NCBI RefSeq assembly: GCF_019802345.1
Contig: NZ_JAINDZ010000024.1
Coordinates: forward strand, 1-64,000
Direction: 5' to 3'
Source: Methylosinus sp. Sm6
GTDB lineage: Bacteria > Pseudomonadota > Alphaproteobacteria > Rhizobiales > Beijerinckiaceae
Length of the DNA: 64,000 bases
In this document: positions 16,826 through 28,057 of the stretch, one piece after another
Layout: every line of letters starts with the position of its first letter
Position numbering within the stretch: position 1 is the first letter of the stretch
The notes under the pieces: generated by a model
What the model saw: the letters and a program-made list of their open reading frames with translations, nothing else
Told to the model about the DNA's origin: nothing
Databases searched by the model: none
Made by a program: the position numbers and the translations under genes

Positions 16826-17989
16826 ATGAGCTCAGCCAGGATCGAGCCCGATCCCGCAATCGTCGAAGCCGCCATCGAACTCGGCGCGAGATTTTCGCTC
16901 GACGCCGCCGCCCTCGACGAGACGGCGCGATTTCCGGTCGACAATCTCGCCGAGCTGCATCGGCGCGGTTTTTTCCGCGCTGTCGTTCCGCCGCCGTTCG
17001 GCTCGGCCGGAAGCCTCGTCGAAGCGCTGAAGGTCGTCTCCGCTCTATCGAAAGGCGAGCCCAACACCGGGCTGACTATCGCGCTTCAATATCTCCTCCA
17101 TTCGCCCCTGCTGCGTCTCGACCGCGATGCGCCATCCTGGCGGCTGCGCGCGCGCATCGCGGAGAGCGCCGTGGAGGATGGCGCGCTCATCAATGTGCTG
17201 CGAGTCGAGCACGAGCTGGGCACGCCGGTGCGCGGCGGCCTGCCGGCGACGATCGCCCGGCGGGTGACCGGCGGCTGGCGCCTCACGGGACGTAAAATCT
17301 ACAGTACGGGCGCCGGCTATCTCGCCTGGAACGCGGTCTGGGCCCGTAGCGACGATGACGCTCCTCTCGTCGGCGTGTGGGTGACGCCACGCGGAGCCGA
17401 GGGTGTCGGCGTCGTGAAGAGCTGGAATCATCTCGGCATGCGCGCGAGCGCGAGCGACGAGGTCACCTTCGACGATGTCTTCATTCCCGACGATCATGCG
17501 CTCGACATTCGCAGACCCGAGGAATGGGCGCAGCCGGACAACGTCGAGCTCGCCTGGACCTTCGTTCTCTTCTCCGCCATCTATGACGGCGTCGCGCGGG
17601 CCGCGCGTGATTGGTTCGTCGAATTCTTGAAGCGGCGCAAGCCGACCAATCTCGGCGCGTCTCTCGCCACGGTTCCTCGCCTCCAGGAGGCGCTCGGCGA
17701 GATCGAGCGGCTTCTCTACATCAACGAGACGCTGCTCTTTTCGACCGCCGCCGCCGTCGATCGCTTCGTAGCGCCTTCGGCGACGCAAACGAGCTTCCTC
17801 AAATGCACCGTCGCCGACAATTCGATCGCCGCTGTCGAGAAAGCGCTTTCGCTGACTGGAAATCATGGCCTCTCCCGTCACAATCCACTGCAACGTCATT
17901 ATCGGGACGTGCTCTGCAGCCGGATCCACTCGCCACAGAGCGACACCGTGCTCGCAGCCGCCGGCGCCGCCGCGCTGCGTCGGCCATAG
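16826..17989 (+). CDS. Acyl-CoA dehydrogenase-like flavoprotein of the SfnB/DszC group
   Basis: The 387-residue protein has the acyl-CoA dehydrogenase fold (helical N-terminal domain, beta domain with WRLTGRKIYSTGAGYLAWNA and MRASASDEVTFDDVFIP, helical C-terminus). It resembles SfnB and DszC rather than fatty-acid enzymes. That group acts on organosulfur compounds (dimethyl sulfone or thiophene use) with reduced flavin. It follows the hydroxyacid dehydrogenase by 4 bp. The substrate is unproven. Confidence 0.82.
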   Translation: MSSARIEPDPAIVEAAIELGARFSLDAAALDETARFPVDNLAELHRRGFFRAVVPPPFGSAGSLVEALKVVSALSKGEPNTGLTIALQYLLHSPLLRLDRDAPSWRLRARIAESAVEDGALINVLRVEHELGTPVRGGLPATIARRVTGGWRLTGRKIYSTGAGYLAWNAVWARSDDDAPLVGVWVTPRGAEGVGVVKSWNHLGMRASASDEVTFDDVFIPDDHALDIRRPEEWAQPDNVELAWTFVLFSAIYDGVARAARDWFVEFLKRRKPTNLGASLATVPRLQEALGEIERLLYINETLLFSTAAAVDRFVAPSATQTSFLKCTVADNSIAAVEKALSLTGNHGLSRHNPLQRHYRDVLCSRIHSPQSDTVLAAAGAAALRRP

Positions 17990-18178
17990 AAAGGAATTGT
18001 CTTTCGATCGGCGTCGGCCGAATGAGCCTCATCGGTATGGGAGCGACATTCGAGATGGTTTCGTCCGTTCGGTTTTTCGCATGATCGAATTGAGAATTAC
18101 TCGCTATGGAGATCCGGTCGATCGTGCGAATGACCGTGGCGTCCCGCTGAATGTCGAGAGCACAAGAGGACCGACAGG

Positions 18179-18970
18179 ATGAGCGCGATAACGTTCAATG
18201 TTTCGGAATCGGAGGGACTCGAGAGAAACGTCGGCCCCGAGGAATGGGCGACGCGCGTGGAGCTCGCCGCGCTCTATCGGCTGACGGCGCTCCATGGCTA
18301 CGACGATTTCCTCTACACGCATATCTCGGCGCGGATTCCCGGACCGGATCGCCATTTTCTGCTCAATCCGTTTGGTCTCTGTTTCAGCGAGGTGACGGCG
18401 TCGAATCTCGTGAAGATCGATCTCGACGGCAATGTGCTGCAGGGCGATCATGGAATCAATTACGCGGGGTTCGTCATCCATTCGGCGATCCACGCAGCGC
18501 GAGAGGATGCGCGGTTCGTGGCGCATTTCCACACCGACGACGGCGTCGCGGTGTCGTCGCAGAAGGAGGGGCTGCTGCCTCTCAATCAGCGCGCGCTCGC
18601 GCTCGCCCCTCGGCTCGCCTATCACGATTATGAAGGCGTTGCGCTCAATCTCGACGAACGCGCGCGTCTCGTCGCGGACCTCGGCGAGAAGTCGCTGCTG
18701 CTGCTGCGCAATCACGGGACCTTGGCGCTCGGGCCGACGGCGGTTCGGACCTGGCTCGACATCTGGTCGCTCGAGCGCGCGGCGACCGCGCAAGTCCGGA
18801 CGCTCTCGGCCGGGCGCGAGAATGTGCTGATCGCGCCCGAGGCGGCGCAGGCGGAAGTTCTTCGTCAGCTCGAACGCCTCGGCGACGATTTCGTCGCCAA
18901 CCACGACCGGCTCGCCTGGGCGGCGCTCCTGCGTCGCCTCGACAGGGAGCTTCCGGGCTATGATTCATGA
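18179..18970 (+). CDS. Class II aldolase/adducin family protein
   Basis: The 263-residue protein shows the zinc-site histidines in AHFHTDDGVA and the third in LLLRNHGTLALG. THISARIPGPDRHFLLNPFG is typical of the class II aldolase/adducin fold. Relatives cleave sugar phosphates or decarboxylate. The start at 18179 follows AAGAGG. It is 190 bp after the SfnB-like gene and 60 bp before the ABC binding protein, so it may be the first gene of the importer operon. The 17990-18178 gap holds no gene. Confidence 0.85.
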   Translation: MSAITFNVSESEGLERNVGPEEWATRVELAALYRLTALHGYDDFLYTHISARIPGPDRHFLLNPFGLCFSEVTASNLVKIDLDGNVLQGDHGINYAGFVIHSAIHAAREDARFVAHFHTDDGVAVSSQKEGLLPLNQRALALAPRLAYHDYEGVALNLDERARLVADLGEKSLLLLRNHGTLALGPTAVRTWLDIWSLERAATAQVRTLSAGRENVLIAPEAAQAEVLRQLERLGDDFVANHDRLAWAALLRRLDRELPGYDS

Positions 18971-19030
18971 AGGTCCATCGACCATCGCGCAACGCGGAGC
19001 GCTGGTCGCGGAGAGAGCAGGAGCGCCGAG

Positions 19031-20698
19031 GTGAAAGTCTTGCGACGATGTTTCATTCGAATGTTTCGCCGCCGCGCCGCTTCCGCGACCATTGTCGCGC
19101 TCTCGGCTTTGACGTTCGTCGCAGCGTCCCGCGAGCAAGCGAGCGGCGCGGGCTCGCGCGCCACGACGTTGCGCATCGCCTTCAACGCGGACAATCCGCT
19201 TCTCACCAGCCTCGATCCGTTCCAGGTCTATTGGATCGAGCATCGCGTGGTGCTGCGCAATGTGGTCGAGTCGCTCACGGATCAAGACCCGGCGACGGGC
19301 AAGATCATTCCCTGGCTGGCCGAGAGCTGGGAGACCGGCGCCGACGGCGCGAGCTATCTGTTCAAGCTGCGCGAGGGCGTGACCTTCAGCAATGGCGAGC
19401 CCCTCGACGCCGAGGCTGTAAAGACCGCCTTCGACGCCGACAAGGCGTTTCTCGCAACCTCCCCGGGAGCCTTCGGCGCCGCCTTTCTCGAAGGCTATGA
19501 CCATGCCGAGGTGATCGATCCCCATCGAATCAGAATCGTCCTGTCGAAGCCGAACGCCGGCTTTCTGCAGGCGACGTCGACGACGACGCTGGCCATTCTC
19601 GCGCCCGAATCCTACAAGCGCAGCGCCAAGGAGCGATCTCTCGGCGCGATCATCGGCACCGGACCTTTCGTCCTCGCCAGCTACACGCCGGACGTCGGCC
19701 TCGAGCTGGTCCGGCGCAAGGGCTATGGCTGGGCGTCGCACGCGGTCGACAATGGCGGCGAGGCCTATCTCGATCGGATCGAGGTCCGCTACGTGCCGGA
19801 GGCCAGCGTCCGCAATGGCCAATTCACTCTCGGAGAGACTGATATTCTCTGGCCGAGAGATCCTTTCAGCGAGGCGGATATTCGCGTGTTCAAAGGCAAG
19901 GGCGCCGCGATCGCGAGCCGCTCGCTGCCGGGACCGGCCTATAATCTCTATCCCAATGTCGCGGCCGGACGACCGCTCGCCGATCCCGGCCTGCGCAAGG
20001 CGTTGCAAAAGTCCATCGACCGGACGAGCTATGCGAGGACGGTCTACAGCGACGACTTCCCCGTCGTGCAAGGCGTTCTCGACGCGACCACGCCCTATTT
20101 CAAATCCGAGAAAGAAAAGCTGGCCTATGATCCGGAAGGCGCGGCGCGGCTGCTCGAAGCGGCGGGCTGGACGCTCGGCAAGGATCGCTACCGATACAAG
20201 AACGGGAAGCGCCTGTCGCTGCTCTACGTTCTCTGGACCAAGGAGACCGCGGGCGATCTTCTGCTTCAGGATCAGTTGCGGAAAGTCGGAATCGAACTGA
20301 AGCTGAGCTTTCTGGTTCCGGGCGAGATGATCACGGCGCTCTCCGCCGGAAAATATGATTTGGTGGCGCTCTATCTGACGCGCGGCGATCCGATCGCGCT
20401 GCAGAGCGTTCTCGATCCTCGCTTCGCGCCGACGGGCAGCCGCGCCGCGGCGCGCAACGTCTTTCCGCCAGAAATCGGCCCTGCGGCGGAGAAATTGTTC
20501 GACGCCGGGCTTGTGGCGACGCGCGGCGACGACAGGGCCCGCGCCTATGGCGAGCTCCAGGATCTTCTCATCGACAATAATCTCGCCTTTCCGCTCTTCG
20601 AGCGCGTCTGGCAAACGGCGCTCACCGGCAAGGTAAGTGGGTTCGCGTGGACGGCCGAGGGTTTCGCGACATTGAGCAGCGTGAGGAGAACGCCGTGA
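19031..20698 (+). CDS. ABC transporter substrate-binding protein, family 5 (Opp/Dpp/Nik type), system A
   Basis: A 555-residue periplasmic binding protein starting at a GTG behind an AGGAG site. The N-terminus is arginine-rich followed by a hydrophobic signal (about 17-40). Family 5 motifs follow: LAESWETGADGASYLFKLRE, GVTFSNGEPLDAEAVKTAF and GTGPFVLASYTP. It binds peptides, glutathione or similar solutes. It is followed by two permeases and a fused ATPase with overlapping ends, giving a complete importer. Confidence 0.9.
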   Translation: MKVLRRCFIRMFRRRAASATIVALSALTFVAASREQASGAGSRATTLRIAFNADNPLLTSLDPFQVYWIEHRVVLRNVVESLTDQDPATGKIIPWLAESWETGADGASYLFKLREGVTFSNGEPLDAEAVKTAFDADKAFLATSPGAFGAAFLEGYDHAEVIDPHRIRIVLSKPNAGFLQATSTTTLAILAPESYKRSAKERSLGAIIGTGPFVLASYTPDVGLELVRRKGYGWASHAVDNGGEAYLDRIEVRYVPEASVRNGQFTLGETDILWPRDPFSEADIRVFKGKGAAIASRSLPGPAYNLYPNVAAGRPLADPGLRKALQKSIDRTSYARTVYSDDFPVVQGVLDATTPYFKSEKEKLAYDPEGAARLLEAAGWTLGKDRYRYKNGKRLSLLYVLWTKETAGDLLLQDQLRKVGIELKLSFLVPGEMITALSAGKYDLVALYLTRGDPIALQSVLDPRFAPTGSRAAARNVFPPEIGPAAEKLFDAGLVATRGDDRARAYGELQDLLIDNNLAFPLFERVWQTALTGKVSGFAWTAEGFATLSSVRRTP

Positions 20699-21642
20699 CG
20701 CGCTATCTCCTCTCGCGGACCGCGCAAGCTCTGCTCGTGCTCCTCGGCGCCTATACGATCGCCTATCTCATTCTCTATCTGCTGCCCGGCGATCCCTTGG
20801 CCATTCTGCTCAACGCCGCAGGCCGGGACATCGACGCATTGTCTCCGGCGGAGATCGCCGAGGCGAGACGCTTCTACGGCCTCGATGGGACGCCGCTCGA
20901 GCGTTATTTCGAGCTTCTCTGGAACGCCCTCCATGGCGACTTCGGCTTTTCGGCGAGCAAGAACGCGCCGGTCGCGCAATTGATCTTGGAGCGGTTGCCG
21001 CAAACGCTCGCGCTGGGCGGGCTCGCCGTCGCATTTTCGATCGTCGAGGGCGTCGGCTTCGGCTATCTCGCCGCCTCTGTGCGCTCCCCCGTCCTCGCTC
21101 GCTTTCTCGCGCGTCTGCCGGCCTTCGGCGTCTCCCTTCCGAGCTTCTGGCTCGGGCTCCTGCTGATCCATCTTTTCGCCTTCACGCTCGGTTGGCTCCC
21201 GGCAGCCGGAAACGACGGCTTTCGATCGCTGATCCTGCCCGCCTTCACATTGTCGCTCTACAGCGCGGCGATCTATGCGCAGCTTTTGATTCGCGGGCTC
21301 GAGGCGGCTTCACGCGAGCCCTTCATCGTCACCGCCTACGCCAAGGGCCTGACCCGAGGCGAGGTGCAGTTCCGGCACGCCTTCCGCAACGCCGCCCTGC
21401 CCATTGTGACGCTGGTCGGCCTCCAGATCGGCAACACCTTTTCGGGAGCCGTTCTGATCGAGACCGTGTTCACTCGGACTGGCGTCGGACGCCTCGCCGA
21501 AGAAGCGGTCCTCCGGCAGGACATTCCGGTGGTGCTCGCCGTGGTGACGCTGTCCGCGGCGGGGTTTGTCTTCATTAATCTCCTCGTCGACCTTCTCTAT
21601 CCGATCCTCGATCCGCGTATCGACCACGCGTCGAAAGGATGA
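20695..21642 (+). CDS. ABC permease, DppB type, system A
   Basis: The 315-residue permease starts at a GTG that overlaps the binding-protein stop (GTGA), with GAGGAG 8 nt upstream. This is classic translational coupling. It has six predicted membrane segments, the PGDP motif (LLPGDPLAILLN) and the EAA loop AYAKGLTRGEVQFRHAFRNA. Partner of the DppC-type permease directly downstream. Confidence 0.92.
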   Translation: MTRYLLSRTAQALLVLLGAYTIAYLILYLLPGDPLAILLNAAGRDIDALSPAEIAEARRFYGLDGTPLERYFELLWNALHGDFGFSASKNAPVAQLILERLPQTLALGGLAVAFSIVEGVGFGYLAASVRSPVLARFLARLPAFGVSLPSFWLGLLLIHLFAFTLGWLPAAGNDGFRSLILPAFTLSLYSAAIYAQLLIRGLEAASREPFIVTAYAKGLTRGEVQFRHAFRNAALPIVTLVGLQIGNTFSGAVLIETVFTRTGVGRLAEEAVLRQDIPVVLAVVTLSAAGFVFINLLVDLLYPILDPRIDHASKG

Positions 21643-21647
21643 TGTCA

Positions 21648-22555
21648 ATGGTCGACGACAGCCGCTCCGAGCTTTCCACGGCTCGCCTTCGCCTCGCAGC
21701 CGGGCGAGCTGCGCTCGGAAGGAGCTTGCGGCCATCTCTGCGCGGCGCCGAGCGTCTCGGACATCTGCTGCGGCGACCGGGCCTCGTCCTGTCGCTCGCC
21801 ATCCTTGCTTTCGTCTTCGTCGCTGCGGCGGCGCCGACGCTTCTGACATCCTATGATCCCTATCTGACCGTGCCGGCCGATCGGCTGGCGCCGCCGGGCG
21901 CCGAGCATTGGTTCGGCGCGGACGAGATCGGCCGCGATCTGTTCGCGCGCATCGTTCATGGCTCCTCGCTGTCGGTGCAGGCCTCCTCGATCGCGGTCGG
22001 AATCGCCTTCTCGGCCGGCCTCGTGCTCGGAGTGATCGCTGGATTCGCCGGCGGATGGACCGATGCCGCCATCATGCGCTTCATCGACGTGCTTCTGGCT
22101 TTGCCGAGCCTGCTCCTGTCGCTCGCCATCATCACCGCGATCGGCTTCGGAACCATTCCGGTCGCCGTTGCGGTCGGGGTCGGAATCATGCCGGGCTTCG
22201 CGCGCACGACGCGCTCCGAGGTGCTGCGCGTCAAGACGCTCCCCTATGTCGAAGCGGCCCGGCTCGGCGGCGCCAGTCGCGCGCGGACCTTGCTGCGCCA
22301 CATTCTGCCGAATTCCTGCGGACCGGTGATCGTGCTCGCGACGCTCGATTTCGGCGTCGCCATCATCGCCGTCGCCGGCTTGAGCTTTCTCGGCTTCGGC
22401 GCCGCGCCGCCCGCCGCCGAATGGGGCACGCTGATCGCCAATGGACGCAATTTTCTCGTAACGGCCCCGTGGCTCTCGCTCATTCCCGGCCTCTTCGTCA
22501 TGGCTGTCGTTCTCGCCGCCAATCATATCGCGCGGACGCTCGAGGACGGGCGGCC

Positions 22556-22559
<4 letters not shown>
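21648..22559 (+). CDS. ABC permease, DppC type, system A
   Basis: A 303-residue inner-membrane permease. DEIGRDLFARIVHGSSLS and the EAA loop YVEAARLGGASRARTLLRHI identify the DppC family. ATG codons at 21639, 21642 and 21648 are in frame; AAAGG at 21635-21638 favours 21648. It ends in a 4-bp ATGA overlap with the ATPase gene. Confidence 0.9.
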
Positions 22560-24196
<1,637 letters not shown>

Positions 24197-24227
24197 ACCA
24201 GCGAGCGCGCGTCGGAGCGCTTTGGCC

Positions 24228-26225
24228 TCAGGCCGAGACATGACAAGCAACAGCACGCGAATCCTCGCCGATCGGAACGAGAGCCGGCGTCTCCTCACGA
24301 CAGCGCGCAGTCACGGCCGGGCAGCGTGGATGAAAGGCGCAGCCGGACGGCGGCGATACAAAAGACGGGATTTCCCCATCGATCGGCGCGAGCCCGCAGC
24401 GAAGACGCGGATCGAGCTTCGGGATCGCCGCGAGCAGAGCCTTCGTATAGGGGTGCGCCGGATGGCGGAAGAGCGTGTCGGCGGGGCCGATCTCGACGAG
24501 CCGACCCAGATACATGACGCCGATGCGGTCGGAAACATGGCGCACGACGTCGAGCCCATGTCCGATGAAGAGCATGGTGAGGCCGAGGCGCTCCTTCAGC
24601 TCCTGCAGCAGATTGACGATCTGCGCCCGAACCGAGACATCGAGCGCCGAGACGGCCTCGTCCGCGACGATGAAGCGCGGACGTAGCGCGATCGCTCGCG
24701 CAATGGCGATGCGCTGGCATTGCCCGCCGGACAATCGATGCGGATACGCGCGCTCCAGCGCCGGATCGAGCCCGACTTCGGCGAGCAGCTCGGCGACCTT
24801 GTCCCGCCGTTCCGCGGCGGTCCCCCACTCATGCGTCGCGAGCGGCTCGGAGACGATCTCGCCGACGGTCCAGCGCGGATCGACCGAGCCGTGCGGATTC
24901 TGGAAAATCATCTGCATATCGCGCCGCATCTGTCGCAGCCGCCGCCCGCCGAGCCGCGCGAGATCGACGCCGTCGAAGGCGACGTGGCCGGCGTCCGGCC
25001 TCTCCAATCTCAGCAGCAAACGGCCGAGCGTCGACTTGCCGCTGCCCGACTCGCCGACGAGGCCGAAGGTCTCGCCGCTCGTGATCGCGAACGACACGTC
25101 GTCGACGGCGCGCAGGCTCGCCCGCCGCGCGCCCGGCCGCGCGGAACCGATCGGATAATGGCGGCTGAGCGCGACGGTTTCGATCAGCGGCTCAACAGAG
25201 GCCGGCCTCACCGTATGAGGTGGCGCGGGCTCCGCGACCGACGTCGCGAGACTGAGGCTCTCTTCATGCGGATGCCAGCAGGCGACGCGAGCGGCGTTTG
25301 TCTCGATGAGCGGCGGCGCCTCGACCAAGCAGCGCCAACTCGACCGCGAGCAGCGCGGATGAAACCGACAGCCCGTCGGCAGAGCCGCGAGGCCGGGAAT
25401 GGACCCCGGAATGGCGGGCAGCGGCGCGCGGGGGGACGCGGCCTCGCCGACTATGGACCGCAACAGTCCCCGTGTGTAGGGATGCGCGGGCCGCGCGAAC
25501 AGATCGGCCGCGGGCGCATCCTCGACGATGCGTCCAGCGTACATCACGACGATCCTGTCGGCGATCTCGGCGGCGACGCCCAGATCGTGGGTGATGAGCA
25601 GCACCGACATGCCGGTCTCGCTCTGCAGCTCCTGCAGCAGCCTCAGGATCTGCGCCTGAATGGTCACGTCGAGCGCCGTCGTCGGCTCGTCGGCGATCAG
25701 CAGATCGGGGCCACAGGCGAGCGCCATCGCGATCGATGCGCGTTGACGCATCCCACCCGACAATTCATGCGGAAGCTGATCCATGCGCAGCTCTGGATCC
25801 GCGATGCGGGTCCGGCGCAGCAGAGCGATCGCGTCCCGCCGCGCATCCGCGGCGCCGACGCGTCGATGGCGCCGGATCGCCTCGGTGATCTGGCTGCCTA
25901 TGGTGAAGAGCGGATCGAAGGCCGTCATCGGGTCCTGGAGCACGACGCCGATCCGTCGGCCGCGCAGCGCGCTCATCTCTTCTTGCGTCCGACGCGCGAG
26001 ATCGTGGCCGCCGAATCGAATTTCGCCGGATGTGATCGCGCCGCCCGCATAATCGATGAGGCGCAACACCGAGAGCGCCGTCACGGTCTTGCCGCTGCCG
26101 GACTCGCCGACGAGACAGACCGTTTCTCCGGCGCCGATCGTCAGATCGATCGCGTCGAGCGCCTCGACACGGGCTCCGCGCCCCTGCAGAGCGACCGAAA
26201 GCCCGGCGATCTCGAGGCGCGTCAT
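24228..26225 (-). CDS. ABC ATPase with two nucleotide-binding domains, system B
   Basis: The 665-residue protein has two ATPase domains, each with an oligopeptide-type C-terminal extension rich in Cys (GCRFHPRC and GCAFHPRC). Domain one has [28 protein letters not shown]. Domain two has [16 protein letters not shown] and [12 protein letters not shown], where the usual DEP is DEA. Its switch region is FIGHGLDV instead of SHDL. These changes may lower activity of the second site. I start at the ATG at 26225, which overlaps the permease gene by 4 bp. Confidence 0.9.
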   Translation of the reverse strand: MTRLEIAGLSVALQGRGARVEALDAIDLTIGAGETVCLVGESGSGKTVTALSVLRLIDYAGGAITSGEIRFGGHDLARRTQEEMSALRGRRIGVVLQDPMTAFDPLFTIGSQITEAIRRHRRVGAADARRDAIALLRRTRIADPELRMDQLPHELSGGMRQRASIAMALACGPDLLIADEPTTALDVTIQAQILRLLQELQSETGMSVLLITHDLGVAAEIADRIVVMYAGRIVEDAPAADLFARPAHPYTRGLLRSIVGEAASPRAPLPAIPGSIPGLAALPTGCRFHPRCSRSSWRCLVEAPPLIETNAARVACWHPHEESLSLATSVAEPAPPHTVRPASVEPLIETVALSRHYPIGSARPGARRASLRAVDDVSFAITSGETFGLVGESGSGKSTLGRLLLRLERPDAGHVAFDGVDLARLGGRRLRQMRRDMQMIFQNPHGSVDPRWTVGEIVSEPLATHEWGTAAERRDKVAELLAEVGLDPALERAYPHRLSGGQCQRIAIARAIALRPRFIVADEAVSALDVSVRAQIVNLLQELKERLGLTMLFIGHGLDVVRHVSDRIGVMYLGRLVEIGPADTLFRHPAHPYTKALLAAIPKLDPRLRCGLAPIDGEIPSFVSPPSGCAFHPRCPAVTARCREETPALVPIGEDSRAVACHVSA

Positions 26226-27121
26226 CGCGGCGCCCGCGTTTCGAGACGCGGGTCGAGCCGATCCCGCAGCGCGTCGCCGAGGAGATTGACGGACATGACC
26301 AGCGCCGTGACGGCGAAGCCGGGGAAGGCGGCGAACCACCAGGCGATCGTGATATAGCCGCGGCCCTGATGCGTGAGAAAACCCCAATCCGGCCGGTCGT
26401 CGACGACATCGAGCCCGATGAAGCCGAGGGCCGCTCCCGTCAGAATGGAATCCGCGACGCCGAACGTCGCCATGACGAGCAGCGCTGAAAACGCGTGCGG
26501 CAACACATGACGCAGCAGGATCGCGCCATCGCCGACGCCGATCGCGCGCGCCGCCTCGACGAATGGACGACGCGCGACGGCGAGCGACTGAGCGCGCATC
26601 AGTCGCGCATAGCGCGGCGCGCCCACTCCGCCGACGGCGAGGATGATGCTCCAAAAGCCGGGCCCCAGCGCGGTGGCGATGAGGATGGCGAGCAGGATCG
26701 GCGGCGTCGACAGCCACAGATCGACGAAACGCATCGCCACGAGATCGAGCGCGCCGCCGAAATAGCCGCAGACGAGGCCGATCGCCCCGCCGACGGCCGC
26801 TCCGAGCAGCGCGGCGAGCGCGCCCATCAGCACGGAGCGGCGCGCGCCGTGAATCACGAGGCTGAGCACGTCGCGACCGAAGTGATCCGTCCCCATCCAA
26901 TGGGCGAGACTCGGCGGGCGCAGGATCGCATCGGTATCGAAATCGGTCGGGTCATAGGGCGAAAGCCAATCCGGCGCGAGCGCGCAGAGCGCGATCACCG
27001 CGATGACGAGCGCCGGCAGCGCCACCGCGACGGACCATGGCGGATTCCGCCGTTCGCGCGTCGATGACGACGTCTCGTCCTTCACGATCGCGATCGATCC
27101 TCGCGCCTCGCGCGTCCCCAC
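26222..27121 (-). CDS. ABC permease, DppC type, system B
   Basis: A DppC-type permease of about 299 residues. It has [20 protein letters not shown], multiple membrane segments and the EAA loop [19 protein letters not shown]. The start is uncertain. GTG at 27121 lies 8 bp after the DppB stop; GTG at 27085 is another candidate. Neither has a strong ribosome site, and no ATG is suitably placed. Confidence 0.85.
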   Translation of the reverse strand: MGTREARGSIAIVKDETSSSTRERRNPPWSVAVALPALVIAVIALCALAPDWLSPYDPTDFDTDAILRPPSLAHWMGTDHFGRDVLSLVIHGARRSVLMGALAALLGAAVGGAIGLVCGYFGGALDLVAMRFVDLWLSTPPILLAILIATALGPGFWSIILAVGGVGAPRYARLMRAQSLAVARRPFVEAARAIGVGDGAILLRHVLPHAFSALLVMATFGVADSILTGAALGFIGLDVVDDRPDWGFLTHQGRGYITIAWWFAAFPGFAVTALVMSVNLLGDALRDRLDPRLETRAPR

Positions 27122-27129
27122 TGTCCGGT

Positions 27130-28047
27130 TCAAGATTCGATCCTCGGATCGATGATTCGATGGACGACATCCGTCAGAAGATTGCCGATGCAGAAGACGA
27201 CGGCGGCGAGCAGCGTCGCTCCGAGCGCCATCGGAATGTCCTTGCCCCCGACCGCTTCCGCGAGCAGCCGGCCGAGACCCTGGCGCGCAAAAACCGTCTC
27301 GACGACGACCGCGCCGGAGAGCATCTCGCCCGTGAGAACGCCGAACACGGTGACGGCCGGCGCCAAAGCATTGCGCAGAACATGGCGGTAGAGAACCGCG
27401 CGCTCGCCGAGGCCCTTGCCGCGCAACGCGACGACGAAAGGCTCGTGCAGAGTCTCGAGAACATTGGCGCGAACGAGACGCGCGAGAGGGCAAGCGGCGA
27501 TGAGGCCGAGACAGAACGCCGGCATCACGAGCTGCGCCGCCGCGCCATTGCCGACCGCGGGCAGCCAGCGCAAGGTGACGGAAAACAAGAGGATCAGCAA
27601 GACGCCGAGCCAGAAGGGCGGCATGGATGCGAAGAGAAGCAGCGACGATCGAATCGCGTAATCGCCCCATCGGCCGGCATTGACGGCGCTGACGACGCCG
27701 AGACCAATTCCGCTCGCGAGCGCCAGAGAGCCGGCGGCGAGCGTGAGCTCGAAGGTGGCGGGCGCCTGCTCCGCCAGCCGATCGAAGACCGGCTCGCCCG
27801 TCGTGAAGGAAACGCCGAGATCGGCATGCGCAAGTCGGACGACATAACCCAAATATTGCTCGACGAGTGGCTTGTCCGCGCCGAGGCGATCGCGGATCGT
27901 GGCGACGGTCGCAGGATCGGCGTCTGGCCCGGCGACGAGCTCGGCCGGATCGCCGGGCAGCCAAAACAGAATGAGAAAGATGAGCGTGACCGCGCCATAG
28001 ACGACGACGGCCACGCTCAGCAGACGCTGGAGGAGATAGACGATCAC
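27130..28047 (-). CDS. ABC permease, DppB type, system B
   Basis: A 305-residue permease starting at GTG 28047, 10 bp after the binding-protein stop. WLPGDPAELVAGPDADP is the family PGDP motif, and VALRGKGLGERAVLYRHVL is the EAA loop. Six membrane segments are predicted. It pairs with the DppC-type permease and the fused ATPase downstream. Confidence 0.9.
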   Translation of the reverse strand: MIVYLLQRLLSVAVVVYGAVTLIFLILFWLPGDPAELVAGPDADPATVATIRDRLGADKPLVEQYLGYVVRLAHADLGVSFTTGEPVFDRLAEQAPATFELTLAAGSLALASGIGLGVVSAVNAGRWGDYAIRSSLLLFASMPPFWLGVLLILLFSVTLRWLPAVGNGAAAQLVMPAFCLGLIAACPLARLVRANVLETLHEPFVVALRGKGLGERAVLYRHVLRNALAPAVTVFGVLTGEMLSGAVVVETVFARQGLGRLLAEAVGGKDIPMALGATLLAAVVFCIGNLLTDVVHRIIDPRIES

Positions 28048-28057
28048 GTTTTGCGTC

